A stretch of 64,000 nt of DNA from JACRCT01 sp049841135 (GCA_049841135.1 JASGHK010000004.1:3224001-3288000); one strand, 5' to 3'; shown: positions 28,522 to 43,323, numbered from the stretch's first letter. A program made the numbers and translations. Notes: generated by a model not told the origin, from the sequence alone.

Positions 28522-30580
28522 GTGCCGATGATGGTCGGCAAGCAGGCGGGCGGCGCGGACTTCCGCCTCCGCTTCGTCTTGATGGGCCTGGTGGCCACGG
28601 TGGGCCTCTTCGTGCTCATCGGCCGGCTCTACCACCTGCAGATCCACCGCGGCGAGGAGTTCAAGGAGAAGAGCATCGACAACTTCGTCAAGGAGACGAG
28701 GCTGCCGGCCGACCGCGGGATGATCCTCGACAACCGCGGGCGAATCTTGGTGGACAACCGCCCCAGCTACAACGTCACCCTCACCCCCGCCTTCTGCCAG
28801 CCCTCCGGCGCGCCCAAGGGCTACTGCCTCAACGAGATCGTCCCCAAGCTGGCCACCTACCTCTCCCTCGACGCCGACGAGGTGCAGCGGGTCATCGCCC
28901 AGTACAAGAAGGCGCGAGGCCTGGAGCGCTTCCGCGACTTCACCGTGAAGGTGGACGTCGACCTCGACTCCCTCGACCGCCTGGAGGCGAACAAGCTGGA
29001 GCTGGCTGGCGTGGATGTCATCGCCGCCCCGCACCGGAACTACCGGCAAGGGACGCTCGCCGCCCACGTGCTGGGCTACATGAACGAGATCTTCCGGAGA
29101 GGAGCTCGCCAGCTTCGAGGCCCAGGGCGTCGGCGGCTACCAACTCGGCGACTACCTGGGACGGCGCGGCGTGGAGCGCAAGTTCGAGTCCGACCTGAAG
29201 GGCACCGATGGCTCGTTCAAGTCGGTGGTCGACGCCAAGGGCCGCAAGATCCCCAACTCCGACCACCTGCTCAAGGACGTCGACCGCATCACGCCGGCAC
29301 GCTCCGGCCACAACCTCGTGCTGTCGCTCTCGCTGCCGCTCCAGCAGGCCGCCGAGAAGGCCTTCGAATCGGCGACCGCGGGCGCCATCGTGGTGCTCGA
29401 CGTCCACACCGGCTTCGTCCAGGCCATGGTCAGCAAGCCCGCCTACGACCCGAACAAGCTGACCGGGCGCATCACCCGCGCCGAGCTCAAGGCCATCAGC
29501 GAGGACCCGCTCGAGCCGCTCATCTTCCGCGCCGCGCAGCAGCACTACAGCCCGGGGTCGACCTTCAAGGCCATCACCGCGCTCGCCGCCCTCCGGGAGG
29601 GCGTCATCAGCTCCAGCAGCACGGTGGGTTGCTCCGGCGGCTACACGCTGGGCAAGCGACGCTGGCGCTGCCACAAGGACTCGGGCCACGGCACGGTGAA
29701 CCTGCACAACGCCATCTCGTGGAGCTGCGACACGTTCTTCTACCAGGCGTCCGATCGCATGGGCATCGACCCCATCGCGGAGGTGGGCAAGGCCCTGGGG
29801 CTGGGGAGGGCTCCGGGCTTCGACCTCTCGCCGGAGACCCCAGGCATCATGCCCTCGCAGGAGTACCACGACCGCGTCACCCCGGGCGGCTACACCAAGG
29901 GCCTGGCGCTCAACACCGCCATCGGCCAGGGCGACGTGAACGTCTCGCCGCTGCAGCTGACGATGGCCTACGCGGCCATCGCCAACGGCGGCACCGTCTA
30001 CAAGCCCCAGATCGTCCGTCGCATCGAGGACGCCGAGGGGCATCTGGTTCGCTCGGTCGAGCCGGTGGTCGCCAGCCGCCTGGAAATCAAGCCCGCCTGG
30101 CGGGAGGCCGTCGTCGACGGCCTGAAGGCCGTCTGCAACGAGCCCGGCGGCACCGCCTTCTGGAAGCGGCCGAAGGACCTGGCCGTCCTCGTCGCGGGAA
30201 AGACGGGAACGGCCCAGGTCATCAAGCTGGGAGAGAACCGCGTGAAGAAGGAGCTGATGGACTACTTCACCCGCGACCATGCCTGGTTCGCCGCGTTCGC
30301 CCCCATCGACGAGCCGGAGATCGCCGTGGTGGTGCTCAACGAGCACGGCGGCCACGGCGGCAGCGACTCCTCGCCCGCGGCCTACGAGGTCATCAAGGAG
30401 TACTTCCGCATCAAGGCCGAGGAGGCGGCGGCCCGCAACGGCGCTCCGCCCGCGGCCCCCGAGCCGCCCGCGTCCCCACCGGCCAAGAAGACCGAGGATC
30501 CCCCCGAGGGCGGGAGCACGCCGCCTCGCGAGGCGTGCGCTCCGATGGACGAGACGATGGAGGAGTGGCCGTGGAGCTGA
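28522..30580 (+). CDS. mrdA: Penicillin-binding protein 2 (elongasome transpeptidase; one-base frameshift)
   Basis: From a GTG at 28522 with GGAGGAG upstream: a single membrane anchor (LMGLVATVGLFVLIGRLYHLQI), then RLPADRGMILDNRGRILVDNRPSYNV, the PBP2 dimerisation domain start. Phase breaks at GAGATCTTCC (29086-29095); removing one T gives NEISGEELASFEAQGVGGYQLGDYLGRRGVE. The transpeptidase domain follows, with STFK at about residues 346-349, SCD in SWSCDTFFY and KTGT in VAGKTGTAQ. The C-terminal tail is Pro/Ala/Glu-rich. Total about 685 residues. It cross-links peptidoglycan during lateral growth with RodA. Confidence 0.92.
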
Positions 30581-31695
30581 GCCTGGGTGGCGAGAGCGCC
30601 CGTGCGACGGGCCGGCTGTGGCGTCACGCGCCCTGGCACGTGCTGCTGGTGGCGCTGGTCATCGCTGGCCTGGGCGTCTGGAACCTGATGTCCGCCTCGC
30701 GGGTCGCGCCCGCACCGCTGTGGCGCTCGCAGCTGTCGTGGATTGGCATCGGCCTCGTCGTCGCGCTGCTGATCATGGTGGTGGACTACCGGCACCTGCT
30801 GAGCCTGGCCTACCCCGTCTATGGCTTCGTCGTCTTGTTGCTGCTGGCGGTGCTCCTCAAGGGGCACGCCGCGATGGGGGCACGGCGATGGCTCGACTTC
30901 GGGCCGATGCACCTGCAGCCCTCCGAGCTGATGAAGATCGCCATCATCCTCGTGCTCGCGCGCTTCTATCACGAGGACGACCGGCACAAGGAAGGCTACT
31001 CGCTCTACCACCTGTGGCTGCCGGCGCTGCTCATCGTCGTGCCCGTCGCGCTGGTGATGAAGCAGCCCGACCTCGGCACGGCGATGATGATCGCCGCGAT
31101 TGCCGGCAGCATGGTGCTCTTCGGCAAGGTGCGCTGGAAGTCCATCGCCATCCTCGTCGCGGTCTTCGTGGCCGGTGCGTCGATGGCGTGGACGCACGTG
31201 CTCAAGGACTACCAGAAGCGCCGCGTGACGAGCTTCCTGGACCCGGAGGCCGACATGCTCGGCTCGGGCTACCACGCCAGCCAGTCGCTCATCGCGCTGG
31301 GAAGCGGCCAGGGCTGGGGCAAAGGCTGGGGTCAAGGGACCCAGGCCCAGCTGTCGTTCCTGCCCGAGCAGCACACCGACTTCATCTTCTCGGTGTGGGG
31401 CGAGGAGCACGGCTTCCTCGGCACCTCGATGCTCCTCCTCGTCTACTTGCTGCTGGTGTTGTTGGCCATCGGTGTGGCGGCCGGAGCGCGCGAGAAGTTC
31501 GGCACCTTCATCGCGGTGGGCGTTTGCTCGATGCTCTTCTGGCATGTGTTCATCAACATCGGGATGGTGACCGGCACGTTGCCGGTCGTGGGCGTGACGC
31601 TGCCGCTGATGAGCTACGGAGGCTCCTCCGTGCTCACCATCCTGGTGGGACTGGGGCTGTTGATGAACGTCGGGATGCGCCGGCACCTGTTCTGA
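30571..31695 (+). CDS. rodA: Rod shape-determining SEDS protein RodA
   Basis: 374 residues from a GTG at 30571 (GGAGGAG upstream), overlapping mrdA by ten bases. It is a ten-helix SEDS polymerase with GARRWLDFGPMHLQPSELMKIA, KQPDLGTAMM, SQSLIALGSGQGWGKGWGQGTQ, FLPEQHTDFIFSVWGEE and the final SYGGSSVL, which are RodA/FtsW signatures. It polymerises glycan strands in the elongasome. The context with mreCD and PBP2 makes RodA rather than FtsW. The upstream frame is continuous through part of mrdA only because of the frameshift there. Confidence 0.95.
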   Translation: MELSLGGESARATGRLWRHAPWHVLLVALVIAGLGVWNLMSASRVAPAPLWRSQLSWIGIGLVVALLIMVVDYRHLLSLAYPVYGFVVLLLLAVLLKGHAAMGARRWLDFGPMHLQPSELMKIAIILVLARFYHEDDRHKEGYSLYHLWLPALLIVVPVALVMKQPDLGTAMMIAAIAGSMVLFGKVRWKSIAILVAVFVAGASMAWTHVLKDYQKRRVTSFLDPEADMLGSGYHASQSLIALGSGQGWGKGWGQGTQAQLSFLPEQHTDFIFSVWGEEHGFLGTSMLLLVYLLLVLLAIGVAAGAREKFGTFIAVGVCSMLFWHVFINIGMVTGTLPVVGVTLPLMSYGGSSVLTILVGLGLLMNVGMRRHLF

Positions 31696-31761
31696 GGCGC
31701 AGCCGTGCCGCGCTCGAAGCACGGGCGTGGCGTCCTGGTGCAGGGCTGAAGCGGCGAGCGG

Positions 31762-32085
31762 CTAGGCGATGACCTTCTGGATCGCCTCGTCGATCTGCTG
31801 CTTCTTCGGCGCTCCGGCGAGCGTGTGCACGACGGTGCCGCCCTTGAAGAAGATGAGGCGCGGCAGCGAGGTGACGCCATAGCGCTGCGGGGTCTCGATG
31901 TTCCCCTCGACGTTGAACTTCACGATCTTCAGCTTGCCCTGGTAGCTCTTCGCCAGGTCCTCGAGCACCGGCGCGAGCGCCTTGCAGGGCCCGCACCACG
32001 TAGCCCAGAAGTCCACGAGGACAGGCTGGGAGGCCTGCAGCACCTCCTGCTGGAAGCTGGTGTCGACCACCTCGGTGAGAGCCAT
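31762..32085 (-). CDS. trxA: Thioredoxin
   Basis: 107 residues, the normal length. WCGPC (Cys31, Cys34) lies in VDFWATWCGPCKALAPVLED, and the cis-proline segment TSLPRLIFFKGG follows. The ATG at 32085 starts MALTEVVDTSFQQEVLQAS. It reduces protein disulphides in the cytoplasm. It is convergent with rodA, with about 65 bases between stops. Confidence 0.96.
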   Translation of the reverse strand: MALTEVVDTSFQQEVLQASQPVLVDFWATWCGPCKALAPVLEDLAKSYQGKLKIVKFNVEGNIETPQRYGVTSLPRLIFFKGGTVVHTLAGAPKKQQIDEAIQKVIA

Positions 32086-32251
32086 CGCGCCTCGCTCCTT
32101 GAACGAGAAAGGTAAAGGCGAGGAGGGTTTAATCCTTGGCCGCAAGGAGTTCAACCCCGCCCTCGTCTGGTCCGCGTGCCGCTGTTCGCGCGACTTGACT
32201 TGCCCGCGACCCCTCGCGCTCCCGGGCTTGTCGAAGCAGGGGCCGTTGGGC

Positions 32252-32785
32252 ATGGTGCGGGCCGTGAACGCTCGCCTTGCCGCAGGCCTTGCAGCCTACC
32301 TCTGCCTCGTCCTCCTGGCGGGCTGCGCTACGAGCGGGCCCGCGCAGCCGGCGGAGCGGATCCGCTCGGCCTACGAGCTGAGCCTCCCCGTCGCGGCCAC
32401 CGGCGCGCGCTACGGCCTCGCGCAGCTCTCCGGCAAGGTCGGTGCTGTCTACTTCTTCTCCACCTGGTGCCTGCCCTGCCTGCAGGAGCTCAAGACGCTC
32501 TCGACCCTGCAGTCCAAGTACGCGGCCCAGGGCTTCGCGGTCATCGCGATCGGCCTCGACCTCGAGGGCGCCAAGGTGCTGGCGCCTTTCGAGAAGGCGA
32601 GCGCGTTGCCGTTCCCCGTCCTCGTCGCCGATTCCTACCTGCGCTCGGGTGAGAGCCCCTACGGGATCATCCGCTCGGTGCCGACCACGGTCCTGCTCGA
32701 CCGCGAGGGAAAGATCGCCGCGGCCTACGAGGGCCCGGCCGACCCCCTCAAGCTCGACAGCGCGGTCGAGAACCTGGTGCGCTGA
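32252..32785 (+). CDS. TlpA/ResA-like thioredoxin lipoprotein
   Basis: 177 residues. The signal AAYLCLVLLAGC has a lipobox LAGC (Cys25). The thioredoxin-like domain has VYFFSTWCLPCLQELKTLSTLQ (Cys73, Cys76) and the cis-Pro region SVPTTVLLDREGKI, as in TlpA-type reductases facing the periplasm. It probably maintains disulphide state or helps cytochrome c or envelope biogenesis. It is divergent from trxA. Confidence 0.85.
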   Translation: MVRAVNARLAAGLAAYLCLVLLAGCATSGPAQPAERIRSAYELSLPVAATGARYGLAQLSGKVGAVYFFSTWCLPCLQELKTLSTLQSKYAAQGFAVIAIGLDLEGAKVLAPFEKASALPFPVLVADSYLRSGESPYGIIRSVPTTVLLDREGKIAAAYEGPADPLKLDSAVENLVR

Positions 32786-32870
32786 CGAGCGGCCGTTTTC
32801 TTGCCAGATCGTCGGCCGCTGCTACCTTGGGCGCTGTAGCAGCGTGTTGGATTCCGAGGCCGGCGCACCG

Positions 32871-33149
32871 ATGACCCGCAACCTGAAACTCGCGTTGGCC
32901 TCCGGTGGTATCGCGTTGGTGTTGGCGGGGTTGTCCGCCATGGACTCGCGCGGCCTGCGGCGCTACCGCAAGCTGCAGGGCGACATCGCGGAGCTGGAGG
33001 AGAAGCGGGGCGCGCTCGCCGCCGAGAACGAGGCGCTGCGACGCGAGATCGCCGCTCTCTCGGGCGACACCCGCGCGCTGGAGCGCGCCGCCCGCGAGGA
33101 CCTGGGCCTCGTCCGCAGCAGCGAAGTCGTCTACACGTTCGAGCGTTGA
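32871..33149 (+). CDS. FtsB/DivIC-like septum formation initiator
   Basis: 92 residues with an N-terminal membrane helix (LALASGGIALVLAGLSAM), then a coiled coil (YRKLQGDIAELEEKRGALAAENEALRREIAAL) and the DivIC-family ending ALERAAREDLGLVRSSEVVYTF. FtsB links divisome proteins FtsL and FtsQ. The size and the order helix-coil-VxxxE are typical. It is followed, after 11 bases, by the cyclase gene. Confidence 0.85.
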   Translation: MTRNLKLALASGGIALVLAGLSAMDSRGLRRYRKLQGDIAELEEKRGALAAENEALRREIAALSGDTRALERAAREDLGLVRSSEVVYTFER

Positions 33150-33160
33150 GGAGGCCAGCC

Positions 33161-35365
33161 ATGCCGCGCCCCGGAAACTCGCGCCGCAGCGCCCTCGAGA
33201 TCGTCTGCGCCTACAAGCGTCCCATCCTCCGCGGGCTCCGCCTCGGCTCGCTCGTCGGCGCCGTCTTCGCCCTCATCCTCGTCGCCACCGGCCAGCTGCG
33301 GAACCTCGCCGCGGTGCGCTGGCCCGAGACCCTGTGCGTCGCGGCCGTGGCCATCGCCCTCATCGGCACCGCGGTGCGCCGCGTGCGCCGCTCGGCGCTG
33401 GGCCTGCCGCACTTCACCCGGGACGATCTCGAGCTCGGCGCCATCCTGCTCGGTGGCGCCTACATCGTCGTGGAGATGTTCGGCGCCACGGTCTTCCCGC
33501 TCGTCTACTTGCTGGTGGCGTTCCTGGTGGCGTTCTTGCCGCGCCGCTCGGGCATCGCGCTGCTCGGCGTCGCGCTGCTCTTCGACGCCGCCCAGAACCT
33601 GCTCCCGCCGGCTTCGCACCCGGTCATCTTCCTGAGCCACGTGGGCTTCCTCGCGCTCTTCGCGGCGCTCTACCACACCGTCCTCTCGGCCCAGGTGGCG
33701 CGTGGCCGCGCCAACGAGCAGGCCGCGGTCGACCGCCGCATCCGCGAGATCGAGGAGCGCGCACGCGCCTACCGGCTGGTGGCCAGCGGCAGCCAGGCCG
33801 AGGGCGACGCCGAGGACCGCGAGCGCTGGATGATGGCCTCGGTCAAGGAGATCGAGGGCGCGGTCGGCGCGGCGCTCGAGGTCGCGGAGATCGCGCTCAA
33901 GACGCACACCTGTGCCGCGTTCGTCCTCACCAGCGACGACAAGTCGCTCAAGCTCCACGACTGCCGCTCGGCCTCTGAGCAACTGCAGCGCGAGGCGTTC
34001 TCGGCGGGCGAGGGCGCGCTCGGCGGCGTCATCAAGCGGCGCGCGGCCGTCCGGCTGTGTGGCCGCCTCAAGGGCGTGACCTGGTACGAGAAGGACCCGG
34101 GCGTCTCCAGCCTGCTCGCCGTGCCCATCGTCGAGGGTCAGGGCTCCGGCGCGGTTCGCGGCGTGCTGGTGGCCGACCGCCTCGAGGCGTCCCCCTTCAC
34201 CGACGACGACGAGCGGATGCTCTCGGTGGTCGCCGGCGAGGTGCTGCGCGCCATCGAGATCGAGCGGGTGCTCAGCTACATCAAGCGCGCACGGGACGAG
34301 AAGGAGCGGCTGTTCAAGGCCATCGAGGAGCTGAACCGCGCCGCCAAGACGGCCGAGGCGGTCACCGTGGCCATCGAGGGTGCCCGCCAGCTGGAGCGGC
34401 TGGACTTCGCCGCGCTGACCCTCGTCGAGGAGGAGAACGGCAAGCGCAGGCACCGCGTGATGCGCGTGTGTGGCGTCTCCAGCGGCCGCGCGCTCGAGGG
34501 CGAGCTGTTCCCGGACAACACCGGGCTGGTCGCCAACGTGGTGCGCTATGGCGCCCCGCTTCCGGGACGTGACGTCCGGCACATGGACCGCGAGGTGGTG
34601 TTCGACGAGAGCACGCAGCTCAAGGGCCTGCACTCGCTCAAGATCGTCCCGCTGCGCTCCGGCGAGCGCATCCTGGGCACGCTCGTGGCCGGCGCTCGCC
34701 GCAAGAATGCGTTCGACGACGACGCGGTCCAGACGCTCGAGGTGCTGGCGATGCAGGCGGCGCAATCCATCCTCCGCGCCAGCCTGTTCGAGCAGACCGA
34801 GCGCATGGCCACCACCGACGGCCTCACCGGGCTGCTCAACCACCGCACCTTCCAGTCGAGGGCCGACGAAGCGGTCCAGCTCGCCAGCCGATACGGCAAG
34901 AAGGTCTCCCTCATCCTCACCGACATCGACCACTTCAAGAGCGTCAACGACACCTACGGGCACCCCACCGGAGACCAGGTGCTCAAGGGCGTCTCGAAGA
35001 TCCTGCGCAAGACGGCGCGCGACACGGACCTCGTCGCTCGCTACGGAGGCGAGGAGTTCTGCGTGCTGATGCCGGAGACCGACATGGCCGGCGCGAAGGT
35101 CATCGCCGAGCGCATCCGCAAGGAGGTGGAGGCTGCGACCTTCGACACGGAGCTCGGCCCGCTCAAGGTCACCATCTCCCTCGGCGTCGCCACCTTCCCG
35201 GACGTCGCCAGCGCCAAGCAGGAGCTCGTCGACAAGGCCGACCAGAGCCTGTACTTCGCCAAGCACCACGGCCGGAACCGCAGCGTCACCGTGCTCGAGA
35301 ATGGAGGCAGGCTCGCGCAAGGCCGTCGGCTGAACGCCATTCGGGCCGTTAGAATCCGCCCGTGA
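33161..35365 (+). CDS. Membrane GAF-GGDEF diguanylate cyclase
   Basis: 734 residues from an ATG at 33161 with GAGGAGG upstream. Residues ~25-195 hold about five to six membrane helices. Two GAF-like domains follow (about 230-375 and 400-565), then a GGDEF domain (~575-720) with the active motif YGGEEF (GGEEF at 629-633) and a canonical I-site RDTD at 620-623, five residues upstream. It should make c-di-GMP and be inhibited by product. It may sense a small molecule through GAF. Its stop overlaps the U32 gene's GTG by four bases. Confidence 0.93.
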   Translation: MPRPGNSRRSALEIVCAYKRPILRGLRLGSLVGAVFALILVATGQLRNLAAVRWPETLCVAAVAIALIGTAVRRVRRSALGLPHFTRDDLELGAILLGGAYIVVEMFGATVFPLVYLLVAFLVAFLPRRSGIALLGVALLFDAAQNLLPPASHPVIFLSHVGFLALFAALYHTVLSAQVARGRANEQAAVDRRIREIEERARAYRLVASGSQAEGDAEDRERWMMASVKEIEGAVGAALEVAEIALKTHTCAAFVLTSDDKSLKLHDCRSASEQLQREAFSAGEGALGGVIKRRAAVRLCGRLKGVTWYEKDPGVSSLLAVPIVEGQGSGAVRGVLVADRLEASPFTDDDERMLSVVAGEVLRAIEIERVLSYIKRARDEKERLFKAIEELNRAAKTAEAVTVAIEGARQLERLDFAALTLVEEENGKRRHRVMRVCGVSSGRALEGELFPDNTGLVANVVRYGAPLPGRDVRHMDREVVFDESTQLKGLHSLKIVPLRSGERILGTLVAGARRKNAFDDDAVQTLEVLAMQAAQSILRASLFEQTERMATTDGLTGLLNHRTFQSRADEAVQLASRYGKKVSLILTDIDHFKSVNDTYGHPTGDQVLKGVSKILRKTARDTDLVARYGGEEFCVLMPETDMAGAKVIAERIRKEVEAATFDTELGPLKVTISLGVATFPDVASAKQELVDKADQSLYFAKHHGRNRSVTVLENGGRLAQGRRLNAIRAVRIRP

Positions 35366-37376
35366 CCGACACGACCAAGATGGAGCTGCTCGCCCCGGCT
35401 GGGGACTTCGCCTGCCTGCGTGCTGCGCTCGAGGCTGGAGCCGACGCCGTCTACCTCGGCGTGACCTCGCTCAACGCCCGCCGGCGCGCGCGCAACTTCT
35501 CAGCCGTCGAGCTGGCACAGGCCTGCGAGCTCGCTCACGGGATGGGGCGTCGGGTCTACCTGACGCTGAACATCGACCTCGCCCAGTCCGAGCTCCTCGA
35601 AGCAGCCAAGGTCCTGGAGATCGCCCGCCGGTGCAAAGTGGACGCGGTGCTCGTGCGCGACCCCGCGCTTCTCGCCTTCTTGCCGCTGTTCCCCGAGCTC
35701 GAGTTCCACGCGAGCACCCAGGCGTGCATCGCCTGCAGCGCCGACGTGGAAGCGGCTCGCGAGCTCGGGTTCCGCCGCGTCGTCCTTGCGCGCGAGCTCT
35801 CGCTCCCCGAGAATCGCGGCAGCCTCCAAGCTCGGCGTGGAGACGGAGGTCTTCGCCCAGGGCGCCCTGTGCTTCAGCGTTTCCGGCCGGTGCCTTCTCG
35901 CCAGCTGGGTCGGGGGCCGCAGCGGGAACCGAGGCCAGTGCACCAGCCCGTGCCGTGTCCCTTGGACGGTTGACGGAAAGCCCGCGGGAACCCCGCTGTC
36001 GATGCACGACCTCGGCCTGGTCAACCGCGTCGACGATCTTCGCGCGGCGGGGGTGCGCTGCCTGAAGATTGAGGGACGCCTCAAGTCCCCAGCCTGGGTT
36101 CGGGCGGCGGTCTCGCTCTACCGGATGGCTCTGGACGGCATCGGAGCAAGAGAAGATCTGGTACGCGAAGCCGAGGCCCTGGGCGCCTACACCGGCCGGC
36201 AGCTGACTTCGGGATATCTCGACTCGAGGCGCGACCAGCTGACTGGCGTCTCTGGGCGCGAACGGGCGGGCGGTGTAGTGCCCGAGATCGAGCCTGAGCA
36301 GCCGAGTGGGTATTCGCTCTTCGTCGAGGTCGGCAAGCGCCTCGTCTGCCGCTGGTCGTGGGGCGATGCGAAGGTCGAATTCGACTTCTCCCGTGCCGAG
36401 GTTCGGCGCGCCGAGAAAGCCGTCTCGGTCGGCGCGCTGCTCGACGGAATGTCCAGAGAGCCCATCGACGGAGTCCCGGCCCGCCTGGAGACCAACGACC
36501 GTTCCGCGCTCCTCGTGCCGCGGACCGCCAATGCGCTCGAGCAGCGGGTCCACGCAGAAGTTCGCCGAGCCCTCAGGGGAAGGAAGCTCTTGGAGGCGCC
36601 GGTCCGCCCAGAGGTCGCCAAGGTCATCGAGGGCGCCTCGAGCGTGAAGCTTCGGGACGCCAGGGCAGACCGCGTCCGGCTCTCGGTCGACCAGGTGGAT
36701 GCCTTCCTCTCACGGGGCCGAGCCCGGCGGCGTCCTCGTCGAGGGCCTCGACGCGGACCGCCTTGAGGCTTTGCTGCGCACCTGGCCCAAACAGACCTTC
36801 ATCGCCGCCTTGCCCCTGGTTCTCCTCGAGGAGCACCGTGGCACGGTCGAACCGCTTCTCGCGCAATGTGTGCTTCGGGGCGTCTGGGCCGAGGTGAATG
36901 GCTGGGGCGAATGGCACCTGGCCAAGCGGGCTGGGGCCAAGTTCATCGGGGGCCCTGGGATGGGAATCCTCAATGGACTGGCAGGCCGCGAGCTCGGTCG
37001 TCTTGGCTTCCTCGAGGCGACTGCGTCCCTGGAAGCGGACGAGCAGCAACTCTCCTCGCTTCTGGCCGCGTGCCCATTGCCGTGTTCGGTCGTCGTCTTC
37101 GGCCGGCCCGCGCTCATGACGACACGGGTCGACATGGCGCCCGATCAGGTTGCTGGGATCCTCGAAGACCGTCGCGAGGTCCGCCTTCGCGCTCGGCGGG
37201 AACGTGGTCTCTGGCAGCTTCGGCCCCTCAAGCCCTTCGACTTGCGCCGCAAGCAACTTCCCAAGGGCGCAGCGCACCTGATGGTGGACCTGATTGGCTC
37301 CCCTGACCCAATTCGCGACTGGGAAGCCGCCGCCGGGGAGAGCGCCTCCTTCAATTTCGACCGCACACTGACCTGA
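35362..37376 (+). CDS. U32-family peptidase (two one-base frameshifts)
   Basis: Begins at GTG 35362 with MELLAPAGDFACLRAALEAGADAVYLG, the U32 start, then the ELEFHASTQACIACSADVEAARELGFRRVVLAREL segment. Phase breaks at GAGAATC (35809-35815); after correction EIAAASKLGVETEVFAQGALCFSVSGRC follows and the Fe-S/Cys cluster QCTSPCRVPW. A second break is at CACGGGGCC (36711-36719). Downstream the C-terminal domain reads AEPGGVLVEGLDADRL to NFDRTLT. About 670 residues in all. Relatives act on collagen-like substrates or in 23S rRNA hydroxylation (RlhA) and ubiquinone synthesis; which applies here is not decidable by sight. Confidence 0.87.
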
Positions 37377-37486
37377 CGATTGCCGCGCAACCTGCTCACG
37401 ACGCGCAGAGCAGTGTGCTCCGCGGCAGCAGCGGCGCGGGCGACCTGCAATCCGGCATGGCGCGGCGAGGCCGACCCGCAAAAGGC

Positions 37487-37520
37487 GAAGCCCCGATCCC
37501 AGTAAAGGGATCGGGGCTTC
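37487..37520 (-). terminator. rRNA operon terminator
   Basis: A perfect 14-base stem, GAAGCCCCGATCCC (37487-37500) and its complement (37507-37520), with a six-base loop. On the minus strand it is followed by CC then TTTT, typical of an intrinsic terminator immediately after 5S rRNA. It may also end the convergent U32 transcript. Confidence 0.85.
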
Positions 37521-37525
37521 ATGGC

Positions 37526-37641
<116 letters not shown>

Positions 37642-37778
37642 AACTTTTCGAGCTCAGAGGGTTCGGCACCCGGACTGGCTCGCGAATACGTGAAGAGTTC
37701 GATTTCATGCGCCTTGAGTAAGCGAAGGCTTGTGCCGGCTTCTCGGCGTCATGGTGAACGCGAGAAGTTTGAGAATAT

Positions 37779-40774
<2,996 letters not shown>

Positions 40775-40781
<7 letters not shown>

Positions 40782-40789
40782 AACTTCTC
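40775..40789. repeat. 23S processing stalk, 5' arm (partner 37762-37776)
   Basis: ATTCTCAAACTTCTC at 40775-40789 is the exact reverse complement of GAGAAGTTTGAGAAT at 37762-37776. The two arms lie just outside the 23S gene, so the precursor RNA can pair them into the stem normally cut by RNase III. The 15-base perfect match is seen directly; the processing role follows from known rRNA biology. Confidence 0.8.
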
Positions 40790-40948
40790 CCGTCCGCCAT
40801 AGCGGCCGAGACAAGCTTTCCTCTCACAAGCCTTCGCTCTTCACCCCATCACAGGATGAAGCTTGTTACTTCCTTGGCGCCTGAAAGTCTCATTTCGAGC
40901 TTGCGCTCGAGTTGGACATTCAGTCGAAATCGAACTCTTACGTATTCG

Positions 40949-40961
40949 GTTTTGAAAGAAC
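40949..40961 (-). promoter_or_regulatory. boxA-like antitermination element before 23S
   Basis: On the minus strand this reads GTTCTTTCAAAAC, between tRNA-Ala and the 23S start. The same 13-base element occurs in the leader upstream of 16S (43324-43336), and a one-base variant occurs after 16S. Such boxA copies bind NusB/S10 to keep rRNA transcription going. Confidence 0.65.
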
Positions 40962-40969
40962 ATGAACGA

Positions 40970-41042
40970 TGGAGCTGACCGGGATCGAACCGGCGACATC
41001 CAGCTTGCAAAGCTGGCGCTCTCCCAACTGAGCTACAGCCCC
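40970..41042 (-). tRNA. tRNA-Ala (TGC anticodon)
   Basis: 73 nucleotides on the minus strand: acceptor GGGGCTG pairs with CAGCTCC, D-loop TAGCTCAGTTGGGAGAGC, anticodon arm CCAGCTTTGCAAGCTGG with TGC, T-arm CCGGTTCGATCCCGG. The terminal CCA is not encoded in full. It lies in the 16S-23S spacer. Confidence 0.97.
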
Positions 41043-41077
41043 TTGGAATAAGCTCGCCGCCGCCAGGTCCAACTAAA

Positions 41078-41152
<75 letters not shown>

Positions 41153-41184
41153 ATAGTCTTTACCCGGCGCTCTATATCGTTCCA

Positions 41185-41197
41185 GTTTTCAAAGAAC
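41185..41197 (-). promoter_or_regulatory. boxA-like element in the 16S-Ile spacer
   Basis: Reads GTTCTTTGAAAAC on the minus strand, one base different from the copies at 40949 and 43324. Its position between the 16S end and tRNA-Ile fits a spacer antitermination site. Confidence 0.55.
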
Positions 41198-41204
41198 GAC
41201 CTTG

Positions 41205-41212
41205 GGGTCGCT
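41205..41212. repeat. Candidate 16S processing stalk, 3' arm (partner 42906-42913)
   Basis: GGGTCGCT at 41205-41212 is the reverse complement of AGCGACCC at 42906-42913. The arms flank the 16S gene, consistent with a pre-16S stem. The match is only eight bases, so chance cannot be dismissed. Confidence 0.4.
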
Positions 41213-41319
41213 CTCTGAAACCTGAACAGCAAGCCCGCTCGCTGGCTTTCGCCAACGGCATACGAAGTGGGACGTTGACCTAGTGATTCGAGCCGCATCT
41301 CCGAGGAGATGGACCGATT

Positions 41320-42886
<1,567 letters not shown>

Positions 42887-43095
42887 ACTTGGAGTGGGCC
42901 ACCGAAGCGACCCTTGATCGTTGGCAACCAACCCGAGCTCGCTAAAAGCTCTGAGTCAGTCGTTAGGGGACTTCCTCCCCAAGCCTTTTCAGGCTCGAGG
43001 CGGAGCCGCCTCAAAGAAACTACGCGTTCCGCACTTCATGATGCTTCGCGGACTTGCTATTCAGATTTCAAGGAGCGACCGTCGAAGAGAGGCGC

Positions 43096-43124
43096 ATCTT
43101 AGTGGCCTCACCTTCGCTTGTCAA
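43096..43124 (-). promoter_or_regulatory. rRNA promoter, proximal
   Basis: On the minus strand TTGACA (43124-43119) and TAAGAT (43101-43096) are 17 bases apart, near the ideal for sigma-70. It stands about 210 bases upstream of 16S. Confidence 0.7.
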
Positions 43125-43323
43125 GAGCCCTGCTTTTCTTTCTTCGCTACCTCTCTCAACCTCCGAGAGATTCTCATCATTCCCAGTGCAGCTCGGCTCG
43201 CCTTCCGACGCGCTCGCCGCTCACCAGGCCGCCTTCACGCCTCTTCTTCAGGCGCCTCGACTTGCGTTCGCCCGACCGACTTCCGTCGGCCCAGACTCAC
43301 GCTCGAGCTCTCGACTCGATTCC

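Noticed and set aside
28522..31695. A 1,057-codon PBP2-RodA fusion
   Set aside because: It comes from the frameshift in mrdA; PBP2 reads to its own stop at 30580 and RodA has its own start and ribosome binding site.
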